Notes: generated by a model not told the origin, from the sequence alone. Positions 51,264 to 60,675 are shown, numbered from the stretch's first letter. The stretch is 64,000 nucleotides of DNA from Bradyrhizobium oligotrophicum S58 (GCF_000344805.1 NC_020453.1:1116001-1180000), one strand, 5' to 3'. Numbers and translations are program-made.

Positions 51264-52445
51264 ATGCTCCATCAGCCGATTCGCAAGCTTGCCCTGATTC
51301 TCGCCTGCGCCGTCTCGGGCGCATCGCCATTGCTCGCCGCGGAACCTGGCTTGGCCACAGCGCCGCGTGACGCACTGGCCCAGATGGCCTCGCCCGATGC
51401 GATCGCGGAGTACCGGCGCCGACTCGCCGAATACCAGCAGGCGCGCGCGGAATTCGAGCAGGACGCGGGCGCCTATTGGAAGGCGATCTCCGATAAGCGC
51501 CGTGTCCGCAATGCCAAGCGCCGCGACCGCCAGCCGATCGGGCTCGACGACTACGTGCTGGAGCAGCCGCCGGTCTACACCGGGCCGAAGCGGCCGGTGA
51601 ACCCCGAGCCGGAGCCCGAAGGCGAGCCGCGCGAGCGCAAATACATTCCCGTGGTCGCCGATCTCCTGAAGGCTGCGCAGGAGCATTTCCAATGGTCGCC
51701 GCAGCGGCCGACCACCGACACCGATTTCAAGCGCGCTTATGCCCGCTTTGCCGCCGCCGCCGGGCTGACGCGTGAGCAGGCGGTGCGCGTCTATGCCTTC
51801 GAGACCGGCGGCAACGGCAAGCACGATTCGCAATCGGGATTCAAAGGCAACCGCGCGATCTCGACGGCCATCGGCTACAATCAACTGCTCACGACCAACA
51901 GCGTCGAGCTGCTGGCCGAGCAGGGCCCGCTGTTCATCCGCCTGCTCGGCGAACGCGTGGCGCAGACATCCGGCCCGGGACGCGGCGCGATGGAGCACAA
52001 GCTCACGGTGCTGAAGAAGATGGTCGCGATCGCGCGCTCCGTGCCCGACGACTGGTCGGCGCATGAGAAGATCGGCAACACGCCGCAGGGCTGGGCGATG
52101 CATGCGATGGTGCTCGACATCGATGTCGGGCCGATGCTGCAGACCCACAAGCTCTTGACCTCGGTGCTGTTCGCGCGCGCCAAGGGCTACACGCGGCCGC
52201 TCTCGGCCGCCGAGCTCGAGATGATGAACCTCACCGGCGACGGCACCGGCTTCGACATGGTGACGATGCCGCTCGAGATGCGCGACCAGGTCCCGACCGC
52301 GAACTTCTTCCAGCGCGGCGGCTACGAGCGCAATCCGGTTGCCGTGCGCCACAACACGGTGGCGAAGCTGCTTGCGGTCACCGACGCCAGGATGGATTCG
52401 CTCAGCAGCCTGCCCGGCGCGAAGGAGCTGGCGGCGGCGTTCTGA
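51264..52445 (+). CDS. Secreted lysozyme/transglycosylase-like protein
   Basis: A 393-residue exported protein: signal peptide MLHQPIRKLALILACAVSGASPLLAAEP. A charged, proline-rich section (about 75-125) is followed by a domain with YAFETGGNGKHDSQSGF (about 173-189), placing a glutamate as in lysozyme-like folds, and ISTAIGYNQLL, reminiscent of transglycosylase AxGxxQ. Probably cuts or remodels peptidoglycan in the periplasm. Starting 25 bp after the Nudix gene, it may share its transcript. Confidence 0.7.
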   Translation: MLHQPIRKLALILACAVSGASPLLAAEPGLATAPRDALAQMASPDAIAEYRRRLAEYQQARAEFEQDAGAYWKAISDKRRVRNAKRRDRQPIGLDDYVLEQPPVYTGPKRPVNPEPEPEGEPRERKYIPVVADLLKAAQEHFQWSPQRPTTDTDFKRAYARFAAAAGLTREQAVRVYAFETGGNGKHDSQSGFKGNRAISTAIGYNQLLTTNSVELLAEQGPLFIRLLGERVAQTSGPGRGAMEHKLTVLKKMVAIARSVPDDWSAHEKIGNTPQGWAMHAMVLDIDVGPMLQTHKLLTSVLFARAKGYTRPLSAAELEMMNLTGDGTGFDMVTMPLEMRDQVPTANFFQRGGYERNPVAVRHNTVAKLLAVTDARMDSLSSLPGAKELAAAF

Positions 52446-52479
52446 GGCGTTGCGCAGGCCATCCCGCTCCCACATTCCG

Positions 52480-52545
52480 CTGTCGTCCCGGGCAAGCCTT
52501 GGCGTCGCATCGCGACGCCGAGGCGCCGACCCGGGACCCATAGCC
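52480..52545. repeat. REP-like element, TGTCGTCCCGG type
   Basis: Contains GGCGTCGC-ATC-GCGACGCC (52501-52519), extendable to about 11 bp, inside outer CCCGGG arms. The leading CCGCTGTCGTCCCGG recurs at the right end of the window (63978 onward). Confidence 0.7.
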
Positions 52546-52652
52546 ACCGGCCGTCGTGATTGCGAAGAACGTAGCTCCAGCGTGCTCAACAACCGGGGGG
52601 CGTCGGTTATGGCTCCTGGCTTCGCCAGAGCGACACCATCGATCGGGCGTGC

Positions 52653-52955
52653 TCACTCATCGGCGCCGAACGAGAAGCTGCCGTCGCCTTCGAGATAGGG
52701 CGCCGTCCGCATGTAGAGCTGGCCGTTCTGGCCGAGGAAGAACAGCGTGCCCTTCGGTACCTTCTTGGCGCCCTTCAACAACATGTCGGCGTTCTTGGTG
52801 CCCATCTTGTAGGCGAGCGTCTTGCCGTCCTTGCCGTAGGCGTAGCCCATGCTGGGCTGCAGCTCCCACGGCTCCGGCGGTGCGGCGCGGCTCATGCTGG
52901 TCAACGCGCACAGCGCACCGAGAGCGATCAGGGCTTTCAGAACCAGGCTCTTCAT
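52653..52955 (-). CDS. Small exported protein, unknown function
   Basis: A 100-residue protein with signal peptide MKSLVLKALIALGALCALTSMSRA. The mature part (EPWELQPSMGYAYGKDGKTLAYKMGTKNAD ...) is basic with several glycines and has no family I recognise. GGAGGAC precedes the ATG at 52955, strongly supporting this start over the longer frame. Divergent from the next exported protein. Confidence 0.75.
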   Translation of the reverse strand: MKSLVLKALIALGALCALTSMSRAAPPEPWELQPSMGYAYGKDGKTLAYKMGTKNADMLLKGAKKVPKGTLFFLGQNGQLYMRTAPYLEGDGSFSFGADE

Positions 52956-53144
52956 GTCCTCCTCCAATCGATTTCGTTTTCGAACAAATCGCGAACATTG
53001 TTGCGGTGTCACATGATTGCGGTGTCAATGTCGTCCCGTCGCAGCGCATGCGATCGTTTCCGCATTTCCACTCGCTCATCTCGCGATTATCCTGCAGCGT
53101 GGTTTAGAAACATAGGGCAAGAAATCACTTTGGGGATGATTCGG

Positions 53145-53624
53145 ATGAGCCTCGTCACGAAGATCGGTTGGGTTGCGGCATTGTCGCTGGTGACGTTGGC
53201 CTCCGTCGCCCGGGCCGACGACTTCAAGCTGTCCAACAACCAGCGCATCGCCTGCAGCCGCGGCCTCTCTGCGGGCAAGCTCAATACGGCCATCTGCAAA
53301 TCCTACGCCTACCTCTTCAACGTCAAGACCTCCGAATATTTCCGCTGCCAGGTCTCGCTGTCGCTGACCCGGGACAACAAGGAGGTCATCAACGTCCAGA
53401 CCGATGGCGGCTGCACCAAGAAGCCGCGGGTGTTCGACACCGATTCGAAATACGAATTCGACGCCACCGAGACCGAGCCGGCGAACACCAACTCCTTCTT
53501 CGGCAATGGCGGCTACGCGATCTGGGTGGCGGACACGACCCAGCAGAAGGTGCGCGGCTGCATCACGATCTCGTCCGGGCTCGGCTCCGACATCTCCAAA
53601 TGCCTCGACATGACGTTCCAATGA
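53145..53624 (+). CDS. Small exported protein, unknown function
   Basis: A 159-residue protein: signal peptide MSLVTKIGWVAALSLVTLASVARA, then a cysteine-containing beta-rich domain (IACSRGLSAGKLNTAICKSYAYLF, RCQVSLSLTRDNKEVINVQTDGGC, RGCITISSGLG). Four or more cysteines could form disulphides in the periplasm. GGGGA lies eight bases before this ATG; an ATG nine bases upstream is the alternative. No family recognised. Confidence 0.75.
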   Translation: MSLVTKIGWVAALSLVTLASVARADDFKLSNNQRIACSRGLSAGKLNTAICKSYAYLFNVKTSEYFRCQVSLSLTRDNKEVINVQTDGGCTKKPRVFDTDSKYEFDATETEPANTNSFFGNGGYAIWVADTTQQKVRGCITISSGLGSDISKCLDMTFQ

Positions 53625-53840
53625 GGGCGCAGCCCGATTGAAGCATCCGCCCCTGGGGACGCGCTGGCCGAACCTCGCGGCGAGGAGCGAGGCACCGTCA
53701 ATGCAAGGTTGATCGGCGCGGCCGCGTTGTTCCAGACAATGCGGCGGGCGCTCGGCAGATGGCGGCCCGCCAGCCATTCGGATGGGTTGACCGCGCGCCT
53801 GCATCCGTCCAATTTGCCGGCAAAATCAATGGGAGGACCA

Positions 53841-54803
53841 ATGCGTTTTTCGAAATCCTTTGGCACTGCAACCGGTCTCATTCTGGCCGCGGCCTGCGTG
53901 CTGGCAGCCCCCGCGGCGCGGGCGCAGAGCTTCATCAACGTCCTGACCGGGGGCACCTCCGGCGTCTATTATCCGCTCGGCGTCGCGATCGGAAAGATCT
54001 ACGGCGACAAGATCCCCAATGTGAAGACCCAGGTGCAGGCGACCAAGGCCTCGGTCGAGAACCTGATCCTGCTGCAGCAGGGCCGCGGCGAGATCGCTTT
54101 TGCGCTCGGCGATTCCCTGAAGGCTGCCTGGAACGGCGAGGAGGAGGCCGGCTTCAAGACCAAGCTCGACAAGCTGCGCACGATCGGCGCGATCTATCCG
54201 AACTACATCCAGATCGTCGCGACCGCCGAGTCCGGCATCAAGACGCTGGCTGATCTCAAGGGCAAGAGCCTGTCGGTCGGCGCGCCGAAGTCCGGCACGG
54301 AGCTGAACTCGCGCGCGATCCTGGCGGCCGCTGGCATGAGCTACAAGGACCTCGGAAAGGTGGAGTATCTGCCCTTCGCCGAATCCGTTGACCTGATGAA
54401 GAACCGACAGCTGGGCGCCACGCTGCAATCGGCCGGCCTCGGCGTCGCCTCGTTGAAGGATCTGTCGACCTCGTCGCCGATCACCGTGGTGTCGGTGCCG
54501 AAGGAGGTCGTCGACAAGATCGGCGCGCCGTTCGTTGCGGCGATCATCCCGGCCAACACCTATACCGGCCAGGACAAGGACGTGCCCACGGCCGCGGTGA
54601 TCAACTATCTCGTCACCAGCTCGGCGGTGTCGGACGATCTCGCCTATCAGATGACCAAGCTGATCTTCGAATCGCTGCCGGAGCTCGCCAATGCGCATGC
54701 GGCCGGCAAGGAGATCAAGCTGGAGACGGCGGCGCAGGACAGTCCGGTGCCGCTGCATCCGGGAGCGATCCGCTACTACAAGGAAAAGGGCATCCTCAAG
54801 TAA
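53841..54803 (+). CDS. TRAP transporter solute receptor, TAXI family
   Basis: A 320-residue periplasmic binding protein with signal peptide MRFSKSFGTATGLILAAACVLAAPAARA. The TAXI pattern is clear: FINVLTGGTSGVYYPLGVAIGKIYGD near the mature N terminus, VQATKASVENLILLQQGRGEIAF, and GAPKSGTELNSRAILAAAGM. It hands a carboxylate or similar solute to the fused permease encoded next. GGGAGG sits before the ATG. A hairpin follows the gene, suggesting higher expression than the permease. Confidence 0.92.
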   Translation: MRFSKSFGTATGLILAAACVLAAPAARAQSFINVLTGGTSGVYYPLGVAIGKIYGDKIPNVKTQVQATKASVENLILLQQGRGEIAFALGDSLKAAWNGEEEAGFKTKLDKLRTIGAIYPNYIQIVATAESGIKTLADLKGKSLSVGAPKSGTELNSRAILAAAGMSYKDLGKVEYLPFAESVDLMKNRQLGATLQSAGLGVASLKDLSTSSPITVVSVPKEVVDKIGAPFVAAIIPANTYTGQDKDVPTAAVINYLVTSSAVSDDLAYQMTKLIFESLPELANAHAAGKEIKLETAAQDSPVPLHPGAIRYYKEKGILK

Positions 54804-54829
54804 GGGGGCTGCTCGTCTCGTTTGCGATC

Positions 54830-54862
54830 GACTGCGCGGGAGACCCTTCCGCGCAGTCTTGT
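54830..54862 (+). terminator. Hairpin after the TAXI receptor gene
   Basis: GACTGCGCGG (54830-54839) and CCGCGCAGTC (54849-54858), a perfect 10-bp stem with a 9-nt loop, followed by TTGTC. The weak T-tract suggests partial termination between receptor and permease. Confidence 0.6.
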
Positions 54863-54918
54863 CATTCAAAGTGGTTGCGGCCGTGGTCGGCAATGCCTGA
54901 CGACGCGTTGGGGGGATC

Positions 54919-57033
54919 ATGACGATTGAAGCCGTGAACATGGAAACGCCTGTGAAGGTCGAGTTCGACAATTTCGAGCACGGCTTTCCGGAGGGCTTCG
55001 GTCCGGGCCGCTGGGGCTACCTCGCCTATGGCATCGGGCTCGCCTTCGCGCTGTTCCAGCTCTACGTCGCCGCCTTCAACTATCTGCCGAGCCAGGTCGT
55101 GCGCGGCGTCCATGTCGGCTTCCTGCTCCTCTTGACCTTCGGCCTGATCGGCAACTTCACCGCCAAGACCGATGCGGGGCGCATCGCCGGCTGGACCATC
55201 GGCGCCATCGGCTTTCTTTGCGGGCTCTATCAGTGGATCTTCTATGCCGACCTGATCGCGCGCGATGGCGATCCGACTCGCGTCGATCTCGTCGTCGGAA
55301 CCTTGCTGGCCGTGCTGATCTTCGAGGGCACGCGGCGGCTGATGGGGTTGGCGCTGCCGCTGATGTGCGGCGCCTGCCTGCTGTACTGGTTCTTCGGCCA
55401 GTATCTGCCGGCGCCGCTCAACCATCGCGGCTATGATTTCGATCAGATCGTCACCCATCTGTCGTTCGGCACCGAGGGCTTCTACGGCGTGCCGATCTAC
55501 GTCTCGGCGACCTACATCTTCCTGTTCATCTTGTTCGGCTCGTTCCTCGAACATGCCGGCATGATCCAGCTGTTCACCGACGTCTCGCTCGGCCTGTTCG
55601 GCCGAACCCGCGGCGGCCCGGCCAAGGTCGCCGTGTTCGCTTCGGGCATGATGGGCACGATCTCCGGCTCCGGCGTCGCCAACGTCGTCACCGTCGGCCA
55701 GTTCACCATCCCCTTGATGATCAGGTTCGGCTATCGCCGCGCCTTCGCGGCCGGCGTCGAGGCCACCGCGTCGATGGGCGGCCAGATCATGCCGCCGGTG
55801 ATGGGCGCGGTCGCCTTCATCATGGCCGAGACCTTGGGTGTCGACTACTCGGTGATCGTCAAGGCCGCGGTGATTCCGGCCATCCTGTATTTCGCCTCCG
55901 CGTTCTGGATGGTGCACCTCGAGGCCGGCAAGCACGGCCTGACCGGGATGAAGCCGTCTGAAATTCCGAGCGCCTGGAAGGCGCTGGTCGAGCGCTGGTA
56001 CCTCGTGCTGCCGCTGGCCGCGCTGGTCTACATGCTGTTCGAGGGTTTCACGCCGCTTTATGCGGGCTCGATGGGCCTCGCGCTCACGGTGGCGCTGATC
56101 CTGGGCACCTCGATCACGATGGGCTTCTCCAACCAGGTGCTGCGCTACGTATTCTGGATCGGGCTCGCGCTCGTGGTCGGCGCGCTCTCGCGCAACGGCC
56201 TGCAGATCGTGCCCGTTGCGGCCGTCGTCGTCGCGCTCGTCGTCCTCACCAGCTTCGTGCGCGGCGGCATGGGCACCTTGCACGCCTGCCGCGACTCGCT
56301 GGCCGAGAGCGCGAAGTCGGCGCTGACCGTCGGCATGGCCTGCGCCATCGTCGGCGTCATCATCGGCATGATGACCCAGACCGGCGTCGGCTCGATCTTC
56401 GGCGGCTGGGTGATCGGCCTCGGCAAGACCAGCCTGTTCGCGGCGCTGATCATGACCATGCTGCTGTCGATCCTGCTCGGCACGGGCATTCCGACCATTC
56501 CGACCTACATCATCACGGCGGCGCTGGCAGCACCCGCGCTCGCCAAGCTCGGCGTGCCCTTGATCGCGAGCCACATGTTCGCGTTCTACTACGGCATCAT
56601 GGCCGACCTCTCGCCGCCGGTGGCGCTGGCAGCGCTCGCGGCAGCGCCGATCGCCAAGGAGAACCCGGACAAGATCGGCTGGGAGGCGATGCGGATCGCG
56701 CTGGCCGGCTACGTCATCCCCTTCATCTTCGTCTACTCGCCGGCGCTGATGCTGCAGGCCGGTGACCCGATGGAGGCGCAACTCGGTTTCCTCGGCGCGG
56801 TCGCCTATGCGAGCGTCAAGGCGCTGATCTCGATCGCGCTGTTCGGCATGGTCGCGATCGGCTTCCTGTATGTACGCATGACCGTGATCGAGCGGCTGCT
56901 GGCGTTTGGCGCATCGGTCTGCCTGCTCGGCGAATTCCCGTACAGCGACCTCTTGGGTTTCGCGCTGGCCGTCGCGATCGTGGGATGGCAGTGGCGACAG
57001 CGGCCGCCGTCCGCCGTGGTGGCCTCCGCTTGA
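54919..57033 (+). CDS. TRAP transporter fused permease (DctQM type, TAXI system)
   Basis: A 704-residue inner-membrane protein made of the small and large TRAP subunits fused, as usual in TAXI systems. More than a dozen hydrophobic helices; the large-subunit signatures FASGMMGTISGSGVANVVTVG and ATASMGGQIMPPVMGA are evident, and LSILLGTGIPTIPTYIITAALAAPAL later. It drives secondary uptake with the receptor upstream. GGGGGG lies before the ATG. Stop overlaps the DUF1850 gene start. Confidence 0.93.
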   Translation: MTIEAVNMETPVKVEFDNFEHGFPEGFGPGRWGYLAYGIGLAFALFQLYVAAFNYLPSQVVRGVHVGFLLLLTFGLIGNFTAKTDAGRIAGWTIGAIGFLCGLYQWIFYADLIARDGDPTRVDLVVGTLLAVLIFEGTRRLMGLALPLMCGACLLYWFFGQYLPAPLNHRGYDFDQIVTHLSFGTEGFYGVPIYVSATYIFLFILFGSFLEHAGMIQLFTDVSLGLFGRTRGGPAKVAVFASGMMGTISGSGVANVVTVGQFTIPLMIRFGYRRAFAAGVEATASMGGQIMPPVMGAVAFIMAETLGVDYSVIVKAAVIPAILYFASAFWMVHLEAGKHGLTGMKPSEIPSAWKALVERWYLVLPLAALVYMLFEGFTPLYAGSMGLALTVALILGTSITMGFSNQVLRYVFWIGLALVVGALSRNGLQIVPVAAVVVALVVLTSFVRGGMGTLHACRDSLAESAKSALTVGMACAIVGVIIGMMTQTGVGSIFGGWVIGLGKTSLFAALIMTMLLSILLGTGIPTIPTYIITAALAAPALAKLGVPLIASHMFAFYYGIMADLSPPVALAALAAAPIAKENPDKIGWEAMRIALAGYVIPFIFVYSPALMLQAGDPMEAQLGFLGAVAYASVKALISIALFGMVAIGFLYVRMTVIERLLAFGASVCLLGEFPYSDLLGFALAVAIVGWQWRQRPPSAVVASA

Positions 57034-57404
57034 GCCTCTGTCTCGCGTCATCAGGTGTGGTCAAGGCGCTGGCGCTCGTCGGCTTCACTCTGGCCTGGAC
57101 CCATTCGGTCGAGAAGACCGCGTGGCAGGAGGACTGGCGCGTCACGCCTGAGGGGCTCGAACTGCTGCAGGCGCGGGTCAAGGGCTCCGGGGCCGGCATG
57201 GAGCCGCCACCGGAGGCGCGGCTGGTCGACGGCTGGTTCCAGTGGCAGCCACAGCGCGGCCCGCTGTCGCGGATCGTGCTCGCCAATTCCGGCGTGGCCG
57301 GGGAATGGCGGGTTTGCGCCGAGGGACAATGCCGGACGGTCTCCGAGATCTTCGGCCATGATATCGGCGCCGCCACGATCACGATGAGCGCCTGTAACGA
57401 ATAA
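57030..57404 (+). CDS. DUF1850 protein, TRAP-associated
   Basis: A protein of about 124 residues with an N-terminal hydrophobic stretch (VVKALALVGFTLAW), then THSVEKTAWQEDWRV, GSGAGMEPPPEARLVDGWFQWQP and CAEGQCRTVSEIFG. DUF1850 proteins commonly sit beside TAXI-type TRAP transporters; function unknown. I take the TTG at 57030, whose TTGA overlaps the permease stop; an ATG at 56985 would overlap by 49 bp. Confidence 0.75.
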   Translation: MSLCLASSGVVKALALVGFTLAWTHSVEKTAWQEDWRVTPEGLELLQARVKGSGAGMEPPPEARLVDGWFQWQPQRGPLSRIVLANSGVAGEWRVCAEGQCRTVSEIFGHDIGAATITMSACNE

Positions 57405-57426
57405 CGAACAGCGACGGGAGAACGCG

Positions 57427-58227
57427 ATGCATCGTCTCGAGGGCAAGGTGGCGCTGGTGGTCGGCGCCGGATCGATCGGGCCGGGCTGGGGCAATGGCAA
57501 GGCCACCGCCGTGACCTTCGCGCGGCAGGGCGCAAAAGTGTTCTGCGTCGACCGCAACAAGGACGCCGCGGCCGAGACCGCCTCGATCATTGCGGGCGAG
57601 GGCGGCCAGGCCGCGGCGTTCACCGCCGATGTGTCGAAAGCGGCCGAGGTCGAGGCCATGGTGAAGGCCTGCCTTGCGGCCTATGGCCGCATCGACGTGC
57701 TCGACAACAATGTCGGCATCGCCGAGATGGGCAGCGTCGTCGACGTCGAGGAAGCCGAGTGGGACCGCGTGTTCGCGGTCAACCTCAAGAGCGCGTATCT
57801 GGCGATGAAGCACGTCATTCCCGTGATGATCGGGCAGGGCGGCGGCTCGATCATCAACATCTCCTCGGTCGCCTCGATCCGCCAGGTCGGCATCTCCTAT
57901 GTCAGCTACGGCGCCAGCAAGGCGGCGATGAACCAGATGACGCGCACGACCGCGGTCGAGTTCGCGGCCAGGCATGTCCGCGTCAATGCGATCCTGCCCG
58001 GCCTGATGAAGACGCCGATGGTCGAGCACTCCGCGGGATTGGCTGCGAGCTACGCCAAGGGCGATGTCGAGGAGATGTGGAAGAAGCGCGATGCGCAGGT
58101 GCCGATGGGGCACATGGGCGACGCCTTCGATGTCGCCAACGCCGCCCTGTTCCTCGCCTCCGACGAATCGAAATACGTCACCGGGATCACGCTGTTGGTC
58201 GATGGCGGGCTGACCTGCCGCAGCTAG
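57427..58227 (+). CDS. Short-chain dehydrogenase/reductase
   Basis: A 266-residue SDR enzyme. N-terminal cofactor loop GAGSIGPGWGNGKATA (about 14-29, longer than the usual TGxxxGIG), then the acidic residue CVDRNKD; NVGI in place of NNAG; catalytic INISSVAS and SYGASK. It ends TGITLLVDGGLTC. Following the TRAP genes on the same strand, it may act on the imported compound. Substrate unknown. Confidence 0.9.
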   Translation: MHRLEGKVALVVGAGSIGPGWGNGKATAVTFARQGAKVFCVDRNKDAAAETASIIAGEGGQAAAFTADVSKAAEVEAMVKACLAAYGRIDVLDNNVGIAEMGSVVDVEEAEWDRVFAVNLKSAYLAMKHVIPVMIGQGGGSIINISSVASIRQVGISYVSYGASKAAMNQMTRTTAVEFAARHVRVNAILPGLMKTPMVEHSAGLAASYAKGDVEEMWKKRDAQVPMGHMGDAFDVANAALFLASDESKYVTGITLLVDGGLTCRS

Positions 58228-58297
58228 GCCGAGCCGATTGCATCGCGCCGCCGCCTGCGTCATACCCTTACAGGGGCGATTTCATCGGGACGTGACG

Positions 58298-59068
58298 ATG
58301 CAGCCATGCCGCTTTGGAGCGGTCATCCTGGTCTTGTTGTCTGCGTGGCACGTCCTGCTCGCGGCGGAGGCGCATGCCATCGGCGCGTCCGAGCCGGGCA
58401 AGGAGCCGGTGGTGGACGCCGGGCCCTGCCTGTCCGCGTCTGAAGCCCGTGACGCCGACAAGGTGCTCACCGAATGCGGCGCGCTGATCGACAACACCAA
58501 GGTCGCCAAGAGTGACCGCATCAATGCGCTGATCGCGCGCGCTTCGATCTTCATCACCAGGGGCGAGCCCGATCGCGCGATCGCCGACTACGACGTCGCC
58601 CTGCAGCTCGATCCTTCGCTCGCCAACATCCTGAACGCGCGCGGCGAACTGTATCGCAAGAAGGGTGACCGTCCGAAGGCGCTGGCCGATTTCGCCGCGG
58701 CGCTGCGGCTCAATCCGGATCACGCGAGCGCGCGCAGCAACTATCACACGCTCGCCGTCGAGCTCGAGCGTCTCGGCGCCCAGATGGCGGTCGCCGGCCG
58801 GCCGAGCTTCAATTGCGCCACGGCGCGGCGGCCCGTCGAGAAGGCGATCTGTGCCGATCCCGAGCTCGCCAATCTCGATCGCGAGATCGACGGCTCGCAG
58901 GCCCGGGTCGTTCGCGAGGCTGCCGGGCCGGCCGCCGCGCGTGCCCTGCAGCGCGAGCAGGATGCCTTCATAGCGCAACGTAATGCCGAATTCGGCCGCG
59001 CCGGCTACGATCTCAAGAAGGCGATGCAGGACCGCCTGCGACGGCTGAACGGCGCCGACGGCTATTGA
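58298..59068 (+). CDS. Exported TPR-DUF1311 (LprI-like) protein, short paralogue
   Basis: A 256-residue protein: signal peptide MQPCRFGAVILVLLSAWHVLLAAEAHA, two or three tetratricopeptide repeats (about 75-155, PDRAIADYDVALQLDPSLANILNARGELY), then a DUF1311/LprI-type domain (FNCATARRPVEKAICADPELANLDREI, later FIAQRNAEFGRAGYDLKKAM). The next gene has the same architecture with more repeats. DUF1311 proteins are periplasmic; one mycobacterial member inhibits lysozyme. Role here unknown. Confidence 0.82.
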   Translation: MQPCRFGAVILVLLSAWHVLLAAEAHAIGASEPGKEPVVDAGPCLSASEARDADKVLTECGALIDNTKVAKSDRINALIARASIFITRGEPDRAIADYDVALQLDPSLANILNARGELYRKKGDRPKALADFAAALRLNPDHASARSNYHTLAVELERLGAQMAVAGRPSFNCATARRPVEKAICADPELANLDREIDGSQARVVREAAGPAAARALQREQDAFIAQRNAEFGRAGYDLKKAMQDRLRRLNGADGY

Positions 59069-59173
59069 CCACCGGCCTGGCGGCTTGAACCGGGTTTCGG
59101 CCGGAGACGACAACGGGAGAGACCAGAATCTCTCAGCCCGTCCCGATCGAAGATCCAAGCCGAGCCCACGCCG

Positions 59174-60556
59174 ATGCATGCTCTCGTTCATTCGATTTCG
59201 CCCCGCTCATCTTACCGTGCGCTCCGGCTTGCGGCCGGCCTCGTCGTTGCCCTCGGTACTGTGCCCGCGTTTGCCGCGGACACCGAATGTGCCCTGGGCA
59301 GCAAGGCGGCGCCGGCGGAGCTGATCAGCGCCTGCACCGCCGCCATCGAGCAGGCATCGCGTTCGCCGAGGGATCAATCCGCCGCCCTGGTCGCGCGCGC
59401 CGACGCCCATGCTCGTATCTCCGGCGGCCTGACCCAGGCCCTGAAGGACCTCGACCGCGCCATTGCGCTCGACGGTAAGAATGCGCGCGCCTACCGGCTG
59501 CGCGGCGACCTCATGCGCGAGGCCGGCGGCGATGCCGGCAAGGCGACGGCCGATCTCAGCATGGCGATCTCGCTCGACCCCAATGATGCCGAAGCCTATG
59601 AGCTGCGCGGCGTCGTTTATACCGGCCAGCGCCGGCTCGATCGCGCCTTGGCCGACTATGACCAGGCGATTCGCCTGAAGCCGGATTATGCCCAGGCCTA
59701 TGCCGATCGCGGCGTCGCGTTCTATCTGCGCGGTGACAACGAGAAAGCGGTGCGCGACTACGATGAGGCGATCCGCCTCGATCCCGATCGGCCGCGCACC
59801 TTCACCAATCGCGGCGCGGCCTACAAGAAGCTCGGCGAGATGGACAAGGCGCTCGCCGACGACAGCGAGGCGATCCGGCGCGATCCGAAAGTGCCGGAAT
59901 ATTACGACAATCGCGGTCTCACCCACGCTGCCATGAAGGACTACGACAAGGCGATCGCCGATTACGACCAGGCGATCAGGCTGCAGCCGAAGCCGAACTT
60001 CCTCACCAACCGCGGCGATGCCTATCAGTTCAAGAACGAGCTCGGCTCGGCGCTCAACGACTACGACGCGGCGTTGCGTCTCGATCCCGGTTTTGCGCTG
60101 ACCTACAACAACCGCGCCGTGCTGTTCAAGAAGATGGGCGAGCGGGCCAAGGCGCTGGCCGACTACGAGGCGGCACTGCGGCTCGATCCCGGCAACGAGA
60201 ACGCGGCCAGTGGCCGCCGCGTCATGATGGCCGAGATCAAGACGTTCGGTGCCGAACCGCAGCGTCCCTTGAATGCGCCGTCGGAGCGCAGCGGCCCGTC
60301 GTTCGATTGCGCCACCGCCGCGCGCGAGGTCGAGAAGGTCATCTGTGCGGACCCCCAGCTGTCGGTGTTGGATCTCGGCATTTCCGAAAGCTACGCCCGC
60401 CTGCTCAAGTCCTCCCGTGGCCGCGCCGCGGCCGAGCTGCGCAGCACGCAGCGCGACTTCCTCGCCCAGCGCAATGCCCGGTTCGGCAAGCCCGGCTACG
60501 ACCTTCGTCTAGCCCTGCAGCGGCGTCTGGACACGCTGCGCGACGCAGCGCATTGA
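59174..60556 (+). CDS. Exported TPR-DUF1311 protein, long paralogue
   Basis: A 460-residue protein: signal peptide ending VPAFAA, about nine tetratricopeptide repeats (residues about 65-365, units such as DYDQAIRLKPDYAQAYADRGVAFY), and a C-terminal DUF1311 domain (FDCATAAREVEKVICADPQLSVLDLGI, FLAQRNARFGKPGYDLRLAL). It is a longer relative of the preceding gene, 105 bp away, pointing to tandem duplication and expansion or loss of repeats. Periplasmic scaffold or inhibitor role is conceivable but unproven. Confidence 0.85.
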   Translation: MHALVHSISPRSSYRALRLAAGLVVALGTVPAFAADTECALGSKAAPAELISACTAAIEQASRSPRDQSAALVARADAHARISGGLTQALKDLDRAIALDGKNARAYRLRGDLMREAGGDAGKATADLSMAISLDPNDAEAYELRGVVYTGQRRLDRALADYDQAIRLKPDYAQAYADRGVAFYLRGDNEKAVRDYDEAIRLDPDRPRTFTNRGAAYKKLGEMDKALADDSEAIRRDPKVPEYYDNRGLTHAAMKDYDKAIADYDQAIRLQPKPNFLTNRGDAYQFKNELGSALNDYDAALRLDPGFALTYNNRAVLFKKMGERAKALADYEAALRLDPGNENAASGRRVMMAEIKTFGAEPQRPLNAPSERSGPSFDCATAAREVEKVICADPQLSVLDLGISESYARLLKSSRGRAAAELRSTQRDFLAQRNARFGKPGYDLRLALQRRLDTLRDAAH

Positions 60557-60591
60557 TCCGCCCGGGAAAATGACCGGAGCCCAGGTTACGC

Positions 60592-60605
60592 CTGATCTGG
60601 ATCAA
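60592..60605. promoter_or_regulatory. FixK/FNR-like box upstream of prpE
   Basis: CTGATCTGGATCAA differs from the rhizobial FixK2 consensus TTGATCTGGATCAA by one base in the outer half-site. It lies 70 bp before the prpE start, a suitable distance for activation under low oxygen. Confidence 0.5.
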
Positions 60606-60675
60606 TTCATGACGGCTTGAACTGTCGCTTTGTCCCGTGACAATAGTCGGGAATAAACACAGCTGGGGAAACGTC

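Noticed and set aside
54862..57051. 729-aa open frame on the minus strand
   Set aside because: Antisense of the TRAP permease; its His/Asp/Arg-rich text has no domain, while the plus strand shows clear TRAP motifs.
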